NCBI RefSeq assembly: GCF_000190635.1
Contig: NC_015172.1
Location: 868,001-932,000 of the forward strand
DNA from: Syntrophobotulus glycolicus DSM 8271
GTDB lineage: Bacteria > Bacillota > Desulfitobacteriia > Desulfitobacteriales > Syntrophobotulaceae
Length of the DNA: 64,000 nucleotides
Reading direction: 5' to 3'
The translations under genes and the position numbers were made by a program. The notes under the pieces are model-generated. The model made no database searches, was not told where the DNA came from, and saw nothing but the letters and a program-made list of their open reading frames with translations. Shown here in pieces: positions 47,346 through 56,013 of this stretch. Position 1 is the first letter of the stretch. The number at the start of each line of letters is the position of its first letter.

Positions 47346-48530
47346 TCACCGGCCCTGAAGAATAAACAGGGCGTATGAACAGAACAGCTCCGTCGCCACC
47401 AGCAAAGCTTTTTCGTCAATATCAAACTTGCTGCTGTGCAGAGAGGCTTTTGTGTTCGGGTCGGTGGTGTTGGCTGTTCCGATGTGCACATAGACGCCCT
47501 TGGTATCACGCAGGTATTCCGCGAAATCATCCGACCCGAAGCCGATGATGTTGGACTTTTCGGTACTGATGCTGCCGGCTCCCAGGATCTTTTCCGCTAC
47601 CGCGCAGATCTCCTCAAAGGCCGTATCGTCGTTGATCAGCGGCGCCGTGAAGGTCTCGAACTCCGGCACAGCCCTGCCGCCGTTGCTCCGGGCGGTCTGC
47701 TCGGCCAGGTTAATGATTTCCTGTTTCAAAAGGTCCTGCGTTTCATGCTGGAAGGTCCGCACGGTGCCTTCAATGACGGCGTTCCCGGCAATGATGTTAT
47801 AGGTGGTACCGGAAGATATCCGGCCGACTCCGATGAGGGCTGTCTCCTGAGGGTCGACAACCACCTGCCGGACCAGAGTCTTGAGCTTTGTCACGATCAG
47901 GCAGGCAATATACAAAGCATCAATCCCTCGCTTGGGCTTGGAGATATGCGCGTCCCTGCCGTGAACGGTGATTTTAAAATAATCGCAGGAAGCCGCGTCC
48001 GCCCCCCGCGTCACTGCGATGCTTCCGACCGGGAAATCAGGTGAAGCATGAAGGCCAAAGGCTCTATCCACGCCTGCGGTGATGTTTTCCTGAAGAAAAA
48101 ACTTTGAACCATGACCGAATTCCTCCGCGGGCTGAAAAACGAGGAGCACCTTTCCCGCGAAGGCTTCCCGCCCGGCCTGTAATATTTTGGCCGCGCCGAT
48201 GAGCGAGGCTGTATGCAGGTCATGTCCGCAGGCATGCATCACGCCGTGGTTTTGGGAACTGTAAGCAGCACCGGTCTCCTCGACGATCGGCAAGGCGTCC
48301 ATGTCCGCCCGGAGCAGTACGGTTTTTCCCTGGCCAAGTCCGCCCTCAATGATCCCCAGAATTCCTGTTTCGCCCACCCGGCGGTAGGAGATACCCATAC
48401 TTTCCAGCTGCTCCCCGACATAGGCGGAAGTCATTTGCTCTTTCAGGCTCAGTTCGGGATATTTATGCAAGTGTCTCCTGATGGAGACCAAATAATTCAT
48501 TTCCCTGGAAACAGCAGGTGAGATGTTCAT
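47346..48530 (-). CDS. M20D-family amidohydrolase
   Basis: Zinc or manganese amidohydrolase of 394 residues, of the hippurate hydrolase/N-acyl-amino acid deacylase type. Metal sites are VMHACGHDLHTASLIGAA, FQPAEEFGHGSKFF and GLHASPDFPVGSIA, and the dimerisation domain has VHGRDAHISKPKRGIDALY. GAGGT precedes ATG 48530. It is the first gene of a probable two-gene unit with the ligase-like gene. A ligase and a hydrolase of amide bonds side by side may act on the same gamma-glutamyl or N-acyl compound; that is inference. Confidence 0.92.
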   Translation of the reverse strand: MNISPAVSREMNYLVSIRRHLHKYPELSLKEQMTSAYVGEQLESMGISYRRVGETGILGIIEGGLGQGKTVLLRADMDALPIVEETGAAYSSQNHGVMHACGHDLHTASLIGAAKILQAGREAFAGKVLLVFQPAEEFGHGSKFFLQENITAGVDRAFGLHASPDFPVGSIAVTRGADAASCDYFKITVHGRDAHISKPKRGIDALYIACLIVTKLKTLVRQVVVDPQETALIGVGRISSGTTYNIIAGNAVIEGTVRTFQHETQDLLKQEIINLAEQTARSNGGRAVPEFETFTAPLINDDTAFEEICAVAEKILGAGSISTEKSNIIGFGSDDFAEYLRDTKGVYVHIGTANTTDPNTKASLHSSKFDIDEKALLVATELFCSYALFILQGR

Positions 48531-48676
48531 CGATCATACCTCAAATTCATAGATTTCCGGATGCTAAGCGCTCCTTGATTTGTCCGGTTCTTTCTCCTCA
48601 GAGTTGTGTTCATAGTTTCTCCTGATCGCCTAAGATCTATAACGTTAGACACGCAAAAGTAAATCCGCATAAACAG

Positions 48677-48722
48677 CAACCGGAGACATCACGCCGCATA
48701 AGGCGCGTAATGTCTCCGGTTG
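48677..48722. repeat. 13-bp perfect inverted repeat
   Basis: CAACCGGAGACAT and ATGTCTCCGGTTG with an inner ACGCC/GGCG helix. No T run follows on either side, so it is a stable hairpin but not a normal terminator. It stands upstream of the amidohydrolase gene on its minus strand and before the first leader cassette on the plus strand. Confidence 0.75.
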
Positions 48723-48726
48723 TCTG

Positions 48727-48987
48727 GTGAACATAATCATTTTCCTGCGATTGCCGCTGCACAATCTTTATATGGTTATGGTATCTTTATATCTTTATAT
48801 TATATCCTTTTTCGTCCGAAGTGAACAGTACCTGGTCAAGAATGAGGATTTCTATGACGCTGAGCTCCGGCTTAAAAATGATGATTACTGCCTGTATGGT
48901 TACCGCGCAGTAAAATTGTCACAATCCATACCTGATGAAATAAGAATAATGCTGACTCCGGGAGGTGATCTCTTGAATAACTTTTGA
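48727..48987 (+). pseudogene. unrecognised open frame, probably a remnant
   Basis: Eighty-six codons from a GTG inside the tail of the hairpin, no ribosome site. The first half is low-complexity AT-rich; the second half reads YLVKNEDFYDAELRLKNDDY and DEIRIMLTPGGDLLNNF, which looks like real protein sequence but matches nothing I know. It ends just before cassette 1. Confidence 0.25.
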
Positions 48988-48994
48988 GGACTGA

Positions 48995-49133
48995 TTGAAA
49001 ATCCTTAGCGTATATGGTAAGATGACAGCCAAAACATGGCAATACGATAGGTCATATTGGCTGATTAGGGGACTAAAGGCTGAGGAATTTCTTCTGTGGC
49101 GAGACAGGGAAAGACCTCAGCCTTTAGTTAGTT
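48995..49133 (+). promoter_or_regulatory. promoter-leader-attenuator cassette, copy 1
   Basis: TTGAAA (48995), 17-base spacer, TAAGAT (49018-49023). The leader has CCAA (49029) able to pair with TTGG (49057), the conserved TCATATTGGCTGATTAGG, and a perfect 14-bp hairpin ACTAAAGGCTGAGG/CCTCAGCCTTTAGT (49072-49128) with an inner TTTCTTCTGT ... ACAGGGAAAG part. T-rich DNA follows. The NUDIX gene starts 89 bases later. This is the best-paired copy. Confidence 0.75.
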
Positions 49134-49221
49134 TAAGAGGGATTGAGATCAACTTTGGGATTGAGATCAAAGCTTAAACAGGGGATTAGGTGACAGCGGT
49201 TGATCGGAAGGAGGTGCTTCG

Positions 49222-50019
49222 GTGGGCTGCGGCATTCAACTGCAAAAATTTGAGAAAAAGATAAAGGTAAGATTCAGTGCTGAAAAGATTTTTTTGCCAA
49301 AGGCGATCACTGCAATCATGGAAGACTATTGGGAGAGCCTGATTGCTGAAGGAGCCCAGTTCAGACGCGGCGAAGTTTTCTCCATAGTAAAGATCAAAGA
49401 AGAAAACGATGCGCTGGAAATCTTTGTGCAGCTGACAGACTACGCCCATTACCTCAGTACGATAAATAACATTATTCCCGCTGAATACGCCTGTAGGGTA
49501 ATTTATACGGCGGCAATTGTCGAAACCAAAGACGGCAAGCTGGTCTTCGGCGAGATGGCCCCCGGCACTTCCACACCCGGAAGGTTGCAGTGCGCCGGCG
49601 GGGGATTGGATTATTCCGATATCCAAGGCCAATACATAGATTTGACCCATAACGTAAGAAAAGAGCTGTTGGAAGAGCTGGGGTTGGACGTAAACAATAA
49701 GCAAGTTGTCCTGGATCTGAAACCGGAATACTTGAAGGCTGGCGGAATCAATAATTTTTTGGCGGCAATCTTTTCGGTCAGGCTTGCCATCACTGAAGCG
49801 GAACTGAAAACACTTTACAGCAAGCATATTGACAATCTGCTGTCACGAGACGAAACGCCTGAGTTCAGTTCTCTGGTCAGTCTGGACCGGGAACCCTCAG
49901 CTGTGGAAAAATTTTTAGAATCTGATACCAGGCCTAAAATTGATTTCCTGCCGCCTTTACTGAGGGAGAAAACTGTTTTAGGATGGCAAAGGGGGAGCCG
50001 AGGTGACCCGAAAATATGA
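49222..50019 (+). CDS. NUDIX-hydrolase-like protein
   Basis: Protein of 265 residues. A NUDIX box lies at about 131-160: GGGLDYSDIQGQYIDLTHNV, then RKELLEELGLDV, giving the essential Arg-Glu-x-x-Glu-Glu. Relatives hydrolyse nucleoside diphosphates linked to another group. The N-terminal 80 residues (KIKVRFSAEKIFLPKAI) and C-terminal 80 residues are unrecognised. The GTG start has AAGGAGG seven bases upstream. It is preceded by cassette 1 and is therefore probably regulated together with the exporters at 57.7 and 61.4 kb. Confidence 0.8.
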   Translation: MGCGIQLQKFEKKIKVRFSAEKIFLPKAITAIMEDYWESLIAEGAQFRRGEVFSIVKIKEENDALEIFVQLTDYAHYLSTINNIIPAEYACRVIYTAAIVETKDGKLVFGEMAPGTSTPGRLQCAGGGLDYSDIQGQYIDLTHNVRKELLEELGLDVNNKQVVLDLKPEYLKAGGINNFLAAIFSVRLAITEAELKTLYSKHIDNLLSRDETPEFSSLVSLDREPSAVEKFLESDTRPKIDFLPPLLREKTVLGWQRGSRGDPKI

Positions 50020-50100
50020 ATCGGCTTAAGATTTTACAGGATAATCATTGAAGAAGCTTTAAAAGACAATCGTTTGATTAATGAAAAGGGTGATGAACAA

Positions 50101-50523
50101 ATGTTTACCTATCGTGAGGGTTTGGATTGCATTAATTGGCCCCAGCTTTTTCATCTCTACGAAATTGTTGGACTCGTCGCAGGTTATGGGAAAAAACAAG
50201 ATTTCACGAAGATTCAATCTGCTTTTGAACATAGCGACAAAGTTGTTACAGCATAGAATCGTAACAATCTGGTTGGTGCGGCTAGAATGTTATCAGATGG
50301 AATCTGTCATGGGATAATTTTTGATGTTGGTGTTTTGCCCGAATACCAGAGGTTGGGGGTAGGTAAGGGTCTGATTACAGAAATACAGAAGGGCAATGGT
50401 CATTTATGTATTTATTTAACATCAACCTTTGGAAATGAAGATTTTTACAAAAAGTTAGGTTTTAAAATACATAAAACAGCTTTGGCTAAATATCCGTATC
50501 AGTCCGATTATTTGTTGGATTAA
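50101..50523 (+). pseudogene. GNAT acetyltransferase interrupted by an in-frame TAG
   Basis: One frame of 141 codons codes for a small GNAT enzyme but has TAG at 50254. Before it: YREGLDCINWPQLFHLYEIV and KIQSAFEHSDKVVTA. After it, in the same frame: NNLVGAARMLSDGICHGIIF, then the acetyl-CoA loop VLPEYQRLGVGKGLITEI and FGNEDFYKKLGFKIH. Relatives usually have a Trp or similar after the VVTA-like strand, so a TGG to TAG change is the simplest explanation. Unless the amber codon is suppressed, the enzyme is dead. Confidence 0.8.
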
Positions 50524-50605
50524 CTATTGCGGAAATTGCTTAATGCCAGGCCTGTTGCCCCGCAAATCAGGAATTTTTTAACAATATCTTTTGCGGCAAG
50601 CGAAT

Positions 50606-51799
50606 TTATAACCCCACCGCGTTCAGCGCCCCGGCCAGATCGGCAATGATGTCCTGCACGTCTTCCAGACCGGCGCTGAAGCGGAAAAAGCCGCCGTGGA
50701 ATTCCTCGGGATAAAGATACTGCCGTTCATCGTTTTCCCCGAGAAAGACAATCAGGCTTTCATCGTGGCCGAGGGAAACCGCGGAGGTGATGACGCGCAG
50801 GGAAGCCACAAAGCGGTTGTGGGTATCGTGGTCGGCTTTGAGTCCGAAGGCCAGCACCCCGCCAAACCCGTTCTGCATTTGCCGTTGAGCAATTTCATGC
50901 CCCTTGTGGCTTTCCAGGCCGGGATAGGCCACAAAGCGCACCCCTTTCTGCTCTTCCAGCCAGCGGGCGACGGCCAGCGCGTTGCTGTTGTGTTCGCGCA
51001 TCCTCAGCGGCAGGGTCACGGCGCCGCGCATAATCAGCCAGGCGTTAAAGGGGCTGATGGCGCCGCCCAGATTGACCATGGCCTCCGCGCGGATGCGATC
51101 GATCAGGCTTTTGGCGCCGATAACCGCGCCGCCCATGGCGTCTCCGTGTCCGTTGATATATTTCGTTAGGCTTTCCACCACCAGATCCGCCCCTGATTCC
51201 AGGGGGCGCTGGCTGTAGGGAGAGGCAAAGGTGTTGTCCACCGACAAGAGCGCGCCGTTTTCGTGAGCGAGCCGGGCGATGGCGGCAATATCGCTGATCT
51301 GGGTGGTCGGGTTGCCCGGCGTTTCCATATGGATCAGCTTTGTATTAGGCCGGATGGCCGCCTGCACCTGCCGCGGATCGGAAGTGTCGACGAGGGTGGT
51401 CTCAATGCCGTATTTGTCCGGCAGGAGTTCGTTCAGCAGCCGGTAAACCGCGATATAGGTAATCGTGGAAAACACCGCATGATCTCCCGACTTCAGCAGG
51501 GCGAAGAACACGCCGGCCAAAGCAGCGACGCCGCTGGCCAGGACGACGCAGTCCTCACCGCCTTCCAGGGCCTGCAGCTTTTCCTGCAGGTAGTTCTGAT
51601 TGGCTCCGCCGTTGCGGGTATAGAGGGGCGTTCCCCCGGCGCTGCTCCAGTTCATGTCTGTGGGATCATAAGGGAGCTCATAACTGTTGGCCATAGTGAT
51701 CGGGCGGCGAATCGCGCCGGTCTCCCGGTCGACATCGTTGCCTGCGTGGACAGCTCTGGTCTGAAAACCAAACTCAGCTCCGTAGGTGCGTTTATCCAT
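50606..51799 (-). CDS. trans-sulfuration PLP enzyme (cystathionine gamma-synthase/lyase family)
   Basis: PLP enzyme of 397 residues of the Cys/Met metabolism family. Marks are FGFQTRAVHAGNDVDRETGA, LYTRNGGANQNYLQEKLQAL, VLASGVAALAGVFFALLKSG, METPGNPTTQISDIAAIARL, VDNTFASPYSQRPLESGADL and the PLP Lys in VESLTKYINGHGDAMGG. The C-terminal SAVSLGHDESLIVFL replaces the more usual SLG-x-x-E-S segment. ATG 51799 follows GGAGGCGACC. Beta/gamma-lyase, methionine gamma-lyase or gamma-synthase activity cannot be decided by eye. Shares little with the 30.6 kb enzyme beyond the fold. Confidence 0.92.
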   Translation of the reverse strand: MDKRTYGAEFGFQTRAVHAGNDVDRETGAIRRPITMANSYELPYDPTDMNWSSAGGTPLYTRNGGANQNYLQEKLQALEGGEDCVVLASGVAALAGVFFALLKSGDHAVFSTITYIAVYRLLNELLPDKYGIETTLVDTSDPRQVQAAIRPNTKLIHMETPGNPTTQISDIAAIARLAHENGALLSVDNTFASPYSQRPLESGADLVVESLTKYINGHGDAMGGAVIGAKSLIDRIRAEAMVNLGGAISPFNAWLIMRGAVTLPLRMREHNSNALAVARWLEEQKGVRFVAYPGLESHKGHEIAQRQMQNGFGGVLAFGLKADHDTHNRFVASLRVITSAVSLGHDESLIVFLGENDERQYLYPEEFHGGFFRFSAGLEDVQDIIADLAGALNAVGL

Positions 51800-52114
51800 G
51801 ATGGTCGCCTCCAATGCCGCAAACAAGCACCAGATACTGGTATTTGTTTTGCTATTTGTGCTTATTATAGCATGCGGCGGGGTTTTCGCCTAAGGCGGCT
51901 CGGCGGGAAAAACGCTTGTTGCGTGAAAATCAAAGGGAGAGCTCTTGATGGATTTTTAAGCGACCAAAAGATAAAAAACAGCCTCTGCATTGTGCGGAAG
52001 GCGCTCCATTTGTAAATATTCAGTGGTATAATGGTGTGGAAATTCTCTGAGACCAAGCATGTTTGGCGTGCTTGCATTTATTTTGCCGGGCTTTTCCACA
52101 AACAGGAGGAATTC

Positions 52115-52411
52115 ATGAACCCGTTTTTTCAGCAGATATACGATATTGTCGCACAAATACCTTATGGCCGGGTGGTTTCATACGGTCAAATCGCCTGGAT
52201 GCTGGGACGGCCCCGCGCGGCGCGGGAGGTGGGGCGGGCCATGCGCTGCTGCCCTGACGGTTTGCCCTGGCAGAGGGTAGTCATGCAGGATGGCACGATT
52301 GCGGGCGGCATGTATGCGGAGATGCGCAGAGCCCTGCTGGAAACCGAAGGCGTGGCCTTTCTGCCTGACGGCCGCGTCGATATGCAGACATGTCGTTGGT
52401 CCGGCTGTTAA
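52115..52411 (+). CDS. alkyltransferase-like protein (ATL)
   Basis: Protein of 98 residues with the DNA-binding domain of O6-alkylguanine-DNA alkyltransferases: FFQQIYDIVAQIPYGRVVSY, GQIAWMLGRPRAAREVGRAM. The methyl-acceptor motif PCHRV is changed to LPWQRVVMQDG, with Trp in place of Cys. ATL proteins with this change cannot remove the alkyl group but bind O6-alkylguanine and pass it to nucleotide excision repair. The N-terminal domain is absent, as in ATLs. AGGAGG precedes the ATG. It is the third alkylation-damage gene in this window. Confidence 0.92.
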   Translation: MNPFFQQIYDIVAQIPYGRVVSYGQIAWMLGRPRAAREVGRAMRCCPDGLPWQRVVMQDGTIAGGMYAEMRRALLETEGVAFLPDGRVDMQTCRWSGC

Positions 52412-52496
52412 ATTGATGGATTAAGGATGGACAAACAGGAAGCTGAACAGCTGATGATTGATATTCTCGGAAAATGGCAAGGAGGAAACAGAAAGC

Positions 52497-53285
52497 ATGT
52501 CGTTTACGAAGATTATATTTGCCGCGATCTGTTGGCTGTGTTCACTGGTTTTTGGGGTAATCGCTCTTTGGGCGTTCAAACGTCAAGACCCGATGCAATT
52601 TTGGTCAGGAAGTACCGTAAGGCCTGAAGAAATAACGGATATTCCCTCATACAACCGTGCGAACGGTTTGATGTGGGCAATTTACACCGTTTGTATGGTT
52701 GTGACAGGTATATTGTCACTTTTCAGCCTGATCATAGGTGCTGTTTTATTAGGAATAATATGTGTTCCCGGCTTTGTTGTCTTAATCGTTGCATATAATC
52801 GGATTTATCACAAATACAGAAGCACATCGGTTATTGATAAAACTGATGTTTCCACATCAAAAACGCCAAAAGCGGTTATTATCGCGATAACTTCAATTTC
52901 CGCGATAATTCTTATTGCAGTAGGTGCGTTGTTTTATTACGGTGAAAAAGATCCTGAGGCAAGCATACTGGATCACCGCATACAAATCAAAGCCATGTAT
53001 GGATTAAGCATTGACTTCTCTGAAATTGCTGATATCTCTCTGATCGAAGAAAGCATGAGCGATATTGGTATCGGCGCAAGGACGAATGGTTATGGCGGTA
53101 TCGGAGAAACACTAAAGGGAAATTTTAAATCAGATGCCCTCGGTGAAACTTTACTCTTTGTTCAATCGAGGTCATCGCCTACAATAAAGATTGAACGAAC
53201 TGACAAGAAAGATATCTATATAAGTTTCCGTAACAGCGAAAGTACGGAGCAGCTATACCGTGAGTTGATGGCAGCCATACCGTGA
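52497..53285 (+). CDS. membrane protein with SdpI/DUF3784-like N-terminus
   Basis: Protein of 262 residues. Helices at about 4-22, 60-82 and 84-102 (IIFAAICWLCSLVFGVIALW, LMWAIYTVCMVVTGILSLFS) are followed by another at about 125-145, then an outside domain with a conserved-looking YGLSIDFSEIADISLIEESM and IERTDKKDIYISFRNSESTE. The C-terminal part resembles bacterial PH-like domains. AAGGAGG is 12 bases before ATG 52497; a longer frame from 52458 has no better site. The stop lies inside a 22-bp tandem duplication, see the repeat entry. Function unknown. Confidence 0.7.
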   Translation: MSFTKIIFAAICWLCSLVFGVIALWAFKRQDPMQFWSGSTVRPEEITDIPSYNRANGLMWAIYTVCMVVTGILSLFSLIIGAVLLGIICVPGFVVLIVAYNRIYHKYRSTSVIDKTDVSTSKTPKAVIIAITSISAIILIAVGALFYYGEKDPEASILDHRIQIKAMYGLSIDFSEIADISLIEESMSDIGIGARTNGYGGIGETLKGNFKSDALGETLLFVQSRSSPTIKIERTDKKDIYISFRNSESTEQLYRELMAAIP

Positions 53286-53326
53286 GTTGATGGCAGCCAT
53301 ACCGTGAGTTGATGGCAGCCATACCG
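53255..53326 (+). repeat. three tandem copies of a 22-bp unit
   Basis: Units beginning ATACCGTGAGTTGATGGCAG at 53255, 53277 and 53299, then a partial unit. Because 22 is not a multiple of three, the second unit is read in a new frame and stops at once. Confidence 0.95.
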
Positions 53327-53727
53327 CTAAAATGACCTTCCCCTTATTGGGATTTATCCGCGAATAAGCAGAAGACGAAGCAGCAGCAGAAGAAGAAGAA
53401 GAAACCATCCATGCAGGGGAAGGATGAGGACATAGAGCTTGCTTGACTATTTTCCCTGACTGCGAATCAACGATTTTTCAGTAAGAAAGTGATAAACAGG
53501 ATTTGCCGATCAGTTTTTGAGGAGATCCTGCCTTATCGTTAGGGCTGAAGATATTTTCGCAGCAAAGTGTGCAAAAATTGAAGTAATGTTTAAAACATAT
53601 GGAAATATATTCTAAATAACCGCACAATAATTAAAAATTTGCACAGATTCAGCCGGAAAACTGGTTTTTAACCTGGGATATTAGCACAATACTTGAAATT
53701 TTGCACACCTCACAGTATGATTCTGAT
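53327..53727. other. gap with inverted repeats upstream of the nuclease-like gene
   Basis: About 370 bases without a gene. GAAGACGAAGCAGCAGCAGA at 53371 begins a purine-rich low-complexity run. An inverted repeat of about 19 bp (GTGTGCAAAAATTGAAGTA at 53567 and TACTTGAAATTTTGCACAC at 53690) brackets a 104-base segment that contains a third AAAATTTGCACA. This may be a small mobile element or operator set. Confidence 0.5.
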
Positions 53728-54609
53728 ATGAAAGAATATTTCAGTTATTTTTCGGCTGCCGCCTTTTGGAATATCCCATATGTTGAAGCCGTGCTCGGTT
53801 CTGAAATCGCCGGAACAGACTCGGTCGATTTTACAGTGTTTGAACCCGCTGCGAGATCTCAGAAAAAAGGCCGAAGAATCCACTTATGCCAAATTGCTTT
53901 GCCGGCCGGTGCAGTGGGTTCAAGAAACGGTAAAATGGTTGCCTCGCCGGAATTGATGTTTCTCCAGCTTGCCTGCAAATTGAACATCCACCGGCTGATA
54001 CTGCTTGGCTTGCAGCTTTGTTCCCATCCGCCGGGCTGTCCTTCCGGAGCAATCACGACAAAGCAAAAACTCAAAACTTTTCTCGCGAAAACCTCGGGTC
54101 ACCGTGGACACCTCAAAGCCTTACGGGCGGTAAAATACATAGAAGATGGTTCCGCATCCGTTATGGAATCGATGGCCTATATGATGCTGACTCTGCCGCA
54201 TGCTCTGGGAGGGTACGGGCTTGACGGCGCCGTTTTTAACCATGAGATCAAGCTCAAAGACGAAGCCGGCAAACGGCTTGGCCAGAAACGCTGCTTTGCG
54301 GATTTGTATTATAGGCCGGCAAAGCTGGCCGTCGAATATGAAAGCTTCGCTTTTCACAACAGTCCATCGGAGCAAGGCAAAGATGTCATGCGATCTGCAA
54401 TCCTCGGCAGACAGGGTGTTGAAGTCATGCGTTTGAGCACCATTCAACTGTACGATAAGGACGCCTGTATGGATTTTGCTTTTAATCTCGCGTCTCGTTT
54501 GGGGAAACGCATCCAAATCCGCGCCAAGAAGTTCGATGAGATGCATGTGCTTCTCCGGGCATTGTTGCCGGTCGGAAATCCTGTCGCCGAACCCGATGGC
54601 GGACAATGA
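53728..54609 (+). CDS. AbiEi-/DUF559-like protein with nuclease-fold C-terminus
   Basis: Protein of 293 residues of unknown function. The C-terminal part has the look of a Vsr/DUF559 nuclease fold: RCFADLYYRPAKLAVEYESF, then HNSPSEQGKDVMRSAILGRQ and GVEVMRLSTIQLYD, with Asp and Glu-x-Glu in PD-(D/E)xK-like spacing. The N-terminal part, including the Cys-poor LPAGAVGSRNGKMVASPELM, resembles regulators related to AbiEi antitoxins. No ribosome site is visible for ATG 53728; a TTG at 53701 lies inside an inverted repeat. A mutilated second copy is at 10.3 kb. Confidence 0.6.
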   Translation: MKEYFSYFSAAAFWNIPYVEAVLGSEIAGTDSVDFTVFEPAARSQKKGRRIHLCQIALPAGAVGSRNGKMVASPELMFLQLACKLNIHRLILLGLQLCSHPPGCPSGAITTKQKLKTFLAKTSGHRGHLKALRAVKYIEDGSASVMESMAYMMLTLPHALGGYGLDGAVFNHEIKLKDEAGKRLGQKRCFADLYYRPAKLAVEYESFAFHNSPSEQGKDVMRSAILGRQGVEVMRLSTIQLYDKDACMDFAFNLASRLGKRIQIRAKKFDEMHVLLRALLPVGNPVAEPDGGQ

Positions 54610-54878
54610 TAACAAGAAAACCGCTTGGACTTTTTGCCGCCAAAGAGAAGGAAGGGTCCAGGCATAAATTTGGCTTTATTTGCCAGCCAGAATGAACACA
54701 GAGGCGGGGGGATGGAACTGATGATAACAATTGCCAATCCGTAATAATCAGAAAGATTCAGCGGCATAGCTTGTTGTAATCCTATTGTCGGTTGGATTGA
54801 CGAGCAATTTCGATTTTCCGGTTGTTGATAGATAAGCTGAACTCCATTATGATCAAGTCAGAGGGAGAGGGGATATTT

Positions 54879-55697
54879 ATGAACGCCTTAGTGCAAAATA
54901 TTTCAAAGTACCGGAAGATGAGGGGGTTCACTCAGGAGGAGCTTGCGCAGAAGCTGAATAGATCATCTCAGGCTATCTCTAAATGGGAGACAGGCCAGTC
55001 AAGCCCCGACATATCACTGCTGCCTGACTTGGCTTTTGCCCTGGGGACTGACATCAATTCCCTGATGGGGTATGTTTATGATAAAAAGAAAATAACAATT
55101 TATGAAGACGAATACAGGCAGGAAGATTATTATTGGGGACTGAAACCATCGCCGATGTGCTACCGTGTCATGGAGATGGCGCCGCCCGTAAAACCCCTGA
55201 GATTGTTGGATGTCGGCTGCGGTGAAGGCAAAGATTCCGTTTTTTTCGCGCGGAACGGGTATATCGTGACTGCCTTTGATATGGCGGACACCGGGGTGGA
55301 AAAAACGAAAAAGCTTGCCGATTTATATCAGGTAAATGTCAATGTGTTTAAGGCGAATATTTTAGATTTCAGGTTGGAAACAGAATTTGACGTGATCTTT
55401 TCGAGCGGCGTTTTTCACTATATCAAGGCGGAGCTCAGAAGTGAGATTCTGGATAATTATAAAAACAATACCGCTGTTGGCGGGATTCATATGTTTAATG
55501 TGTTCGTTCCAAAACCGTTCATTCCGCCGGCCCCGGAACAAGAACCGACTGCCCAAAACTGGAAGTCGGGAGAGCTGTTTACCTATTACACGGACTGGCG
55601 TTTGCATACCGTCAGCGAAATCGTTTTCGACTGCAACTCGTCCGGCATACCGCATAAGCATTGTATGGATATGATGATGGCGGGAAAGATGGGATAA
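54879..55697 (+). CDS. XRE helix-turn-helix fused to a SAM methyltransferase
   Basis: Fusion protein of 272 residues. The N-terminal Cro/C1-type domain (about 1-62) shows ISKYRKMRGFTQEELAQKLN and RSSQAISKWETGQSSPDISL. After a linker comes a class I methyltransferase (about 95-230) with motif I LRLLDVGCGEGKDSVFFARN, FDVIFSSGVFHYI as the acidic post-I/IV part and GGIHMFNVFVPKPFI. Its fold is like TehB/UbiE-type small-molecule methyltransferases. GAGGGAGAGGGG precedes ATG 54879. A DNA-bound or auto-regulated enzyme is possible; targets unknown. Confidence 0.85.
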   Translation: MNALVQNISKYRKMRGFTQEELAQKLNRSSQAISKWETGQSSPDISLLPDLAFALGTDINSLMGYVYDKKKITIYEDEYRQEDYYWGLKPSPMCYRVMEMAPPVKPLRLLDVGCGEGKDSVFFARNGYIVTAFDMADTGVEKTKKLADLYQVNVNVFKANILDFRLETEFDVIFSSGVFHYIKAELRSEILDNYKNNTAVGGIHMFNVFVPKPFIPPAPEQEPTAQNWKSGELFTYYTDWRLHTVSEIVFDCNSSGIPHKHCMDMMMAGKMG

Positions 55698-55744
55698 ACG
55701 ATCAGGCCGGCTTTCATTATTGTGCTTGAAAAATAGAAGGAGAC

Positions 55745-55862
55745 ATGGCAAAATGATCCAAAACATGGTAAGATGAAAATTGTCATATTGGCTAATTAGA
55801 CAACTAAAGGCTGAGGGATTTCTTCCGGCGCGAGGGGAAAAACCTTAGTCTTATATTATTTG
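55745..55862 (+). promoter_or_regulatory. promoter-leader-attenuator cassette, copy 2 (most divergent)
   Basis: Leader with CCAA (55758) and TTGG (55788), the conserved TCATATTGGCTAATTAG, and a hairpin AAGGCTGAGG (55807-55816)/CCTTAGTCTT (55843-55852). Two changes in its right arm replace Watson-Crick pairs by G-U pairs, keeping the stem. Promoter boxes are poor compared with copies 1 and 4. The DUF5680-like gene starts about 150 bases on. Confidence 0.6.
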
Positions 55863-56013
55863 CAGCATTACCTGCTGCCTGAGGGAGAAAGCTGTCTTAG
55901 ATGTCAAATTTATTGGAACGAAGACGGGTTTTTCAGATACTCGCTGGAAGTCCGGAAGACTTGATCTAAATAGGTGTTATTGGTTAAGGTTTTGGAAGGA
56001 GGGAGTGAGTGGT

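Noticed and set aside
48677-48722. Perfect hairpin as a terminator
   Set aside because: No T run follows on either strand, so it is listed only as an inverted repeat.
52427-52627. A 66-codon frame beginning MDKQEAEQLMIDILGKWQ
   Set aside because: It overlaps the membrane protein gene in another frame and has no ribosome site. Only its first codons lie outside that gene.
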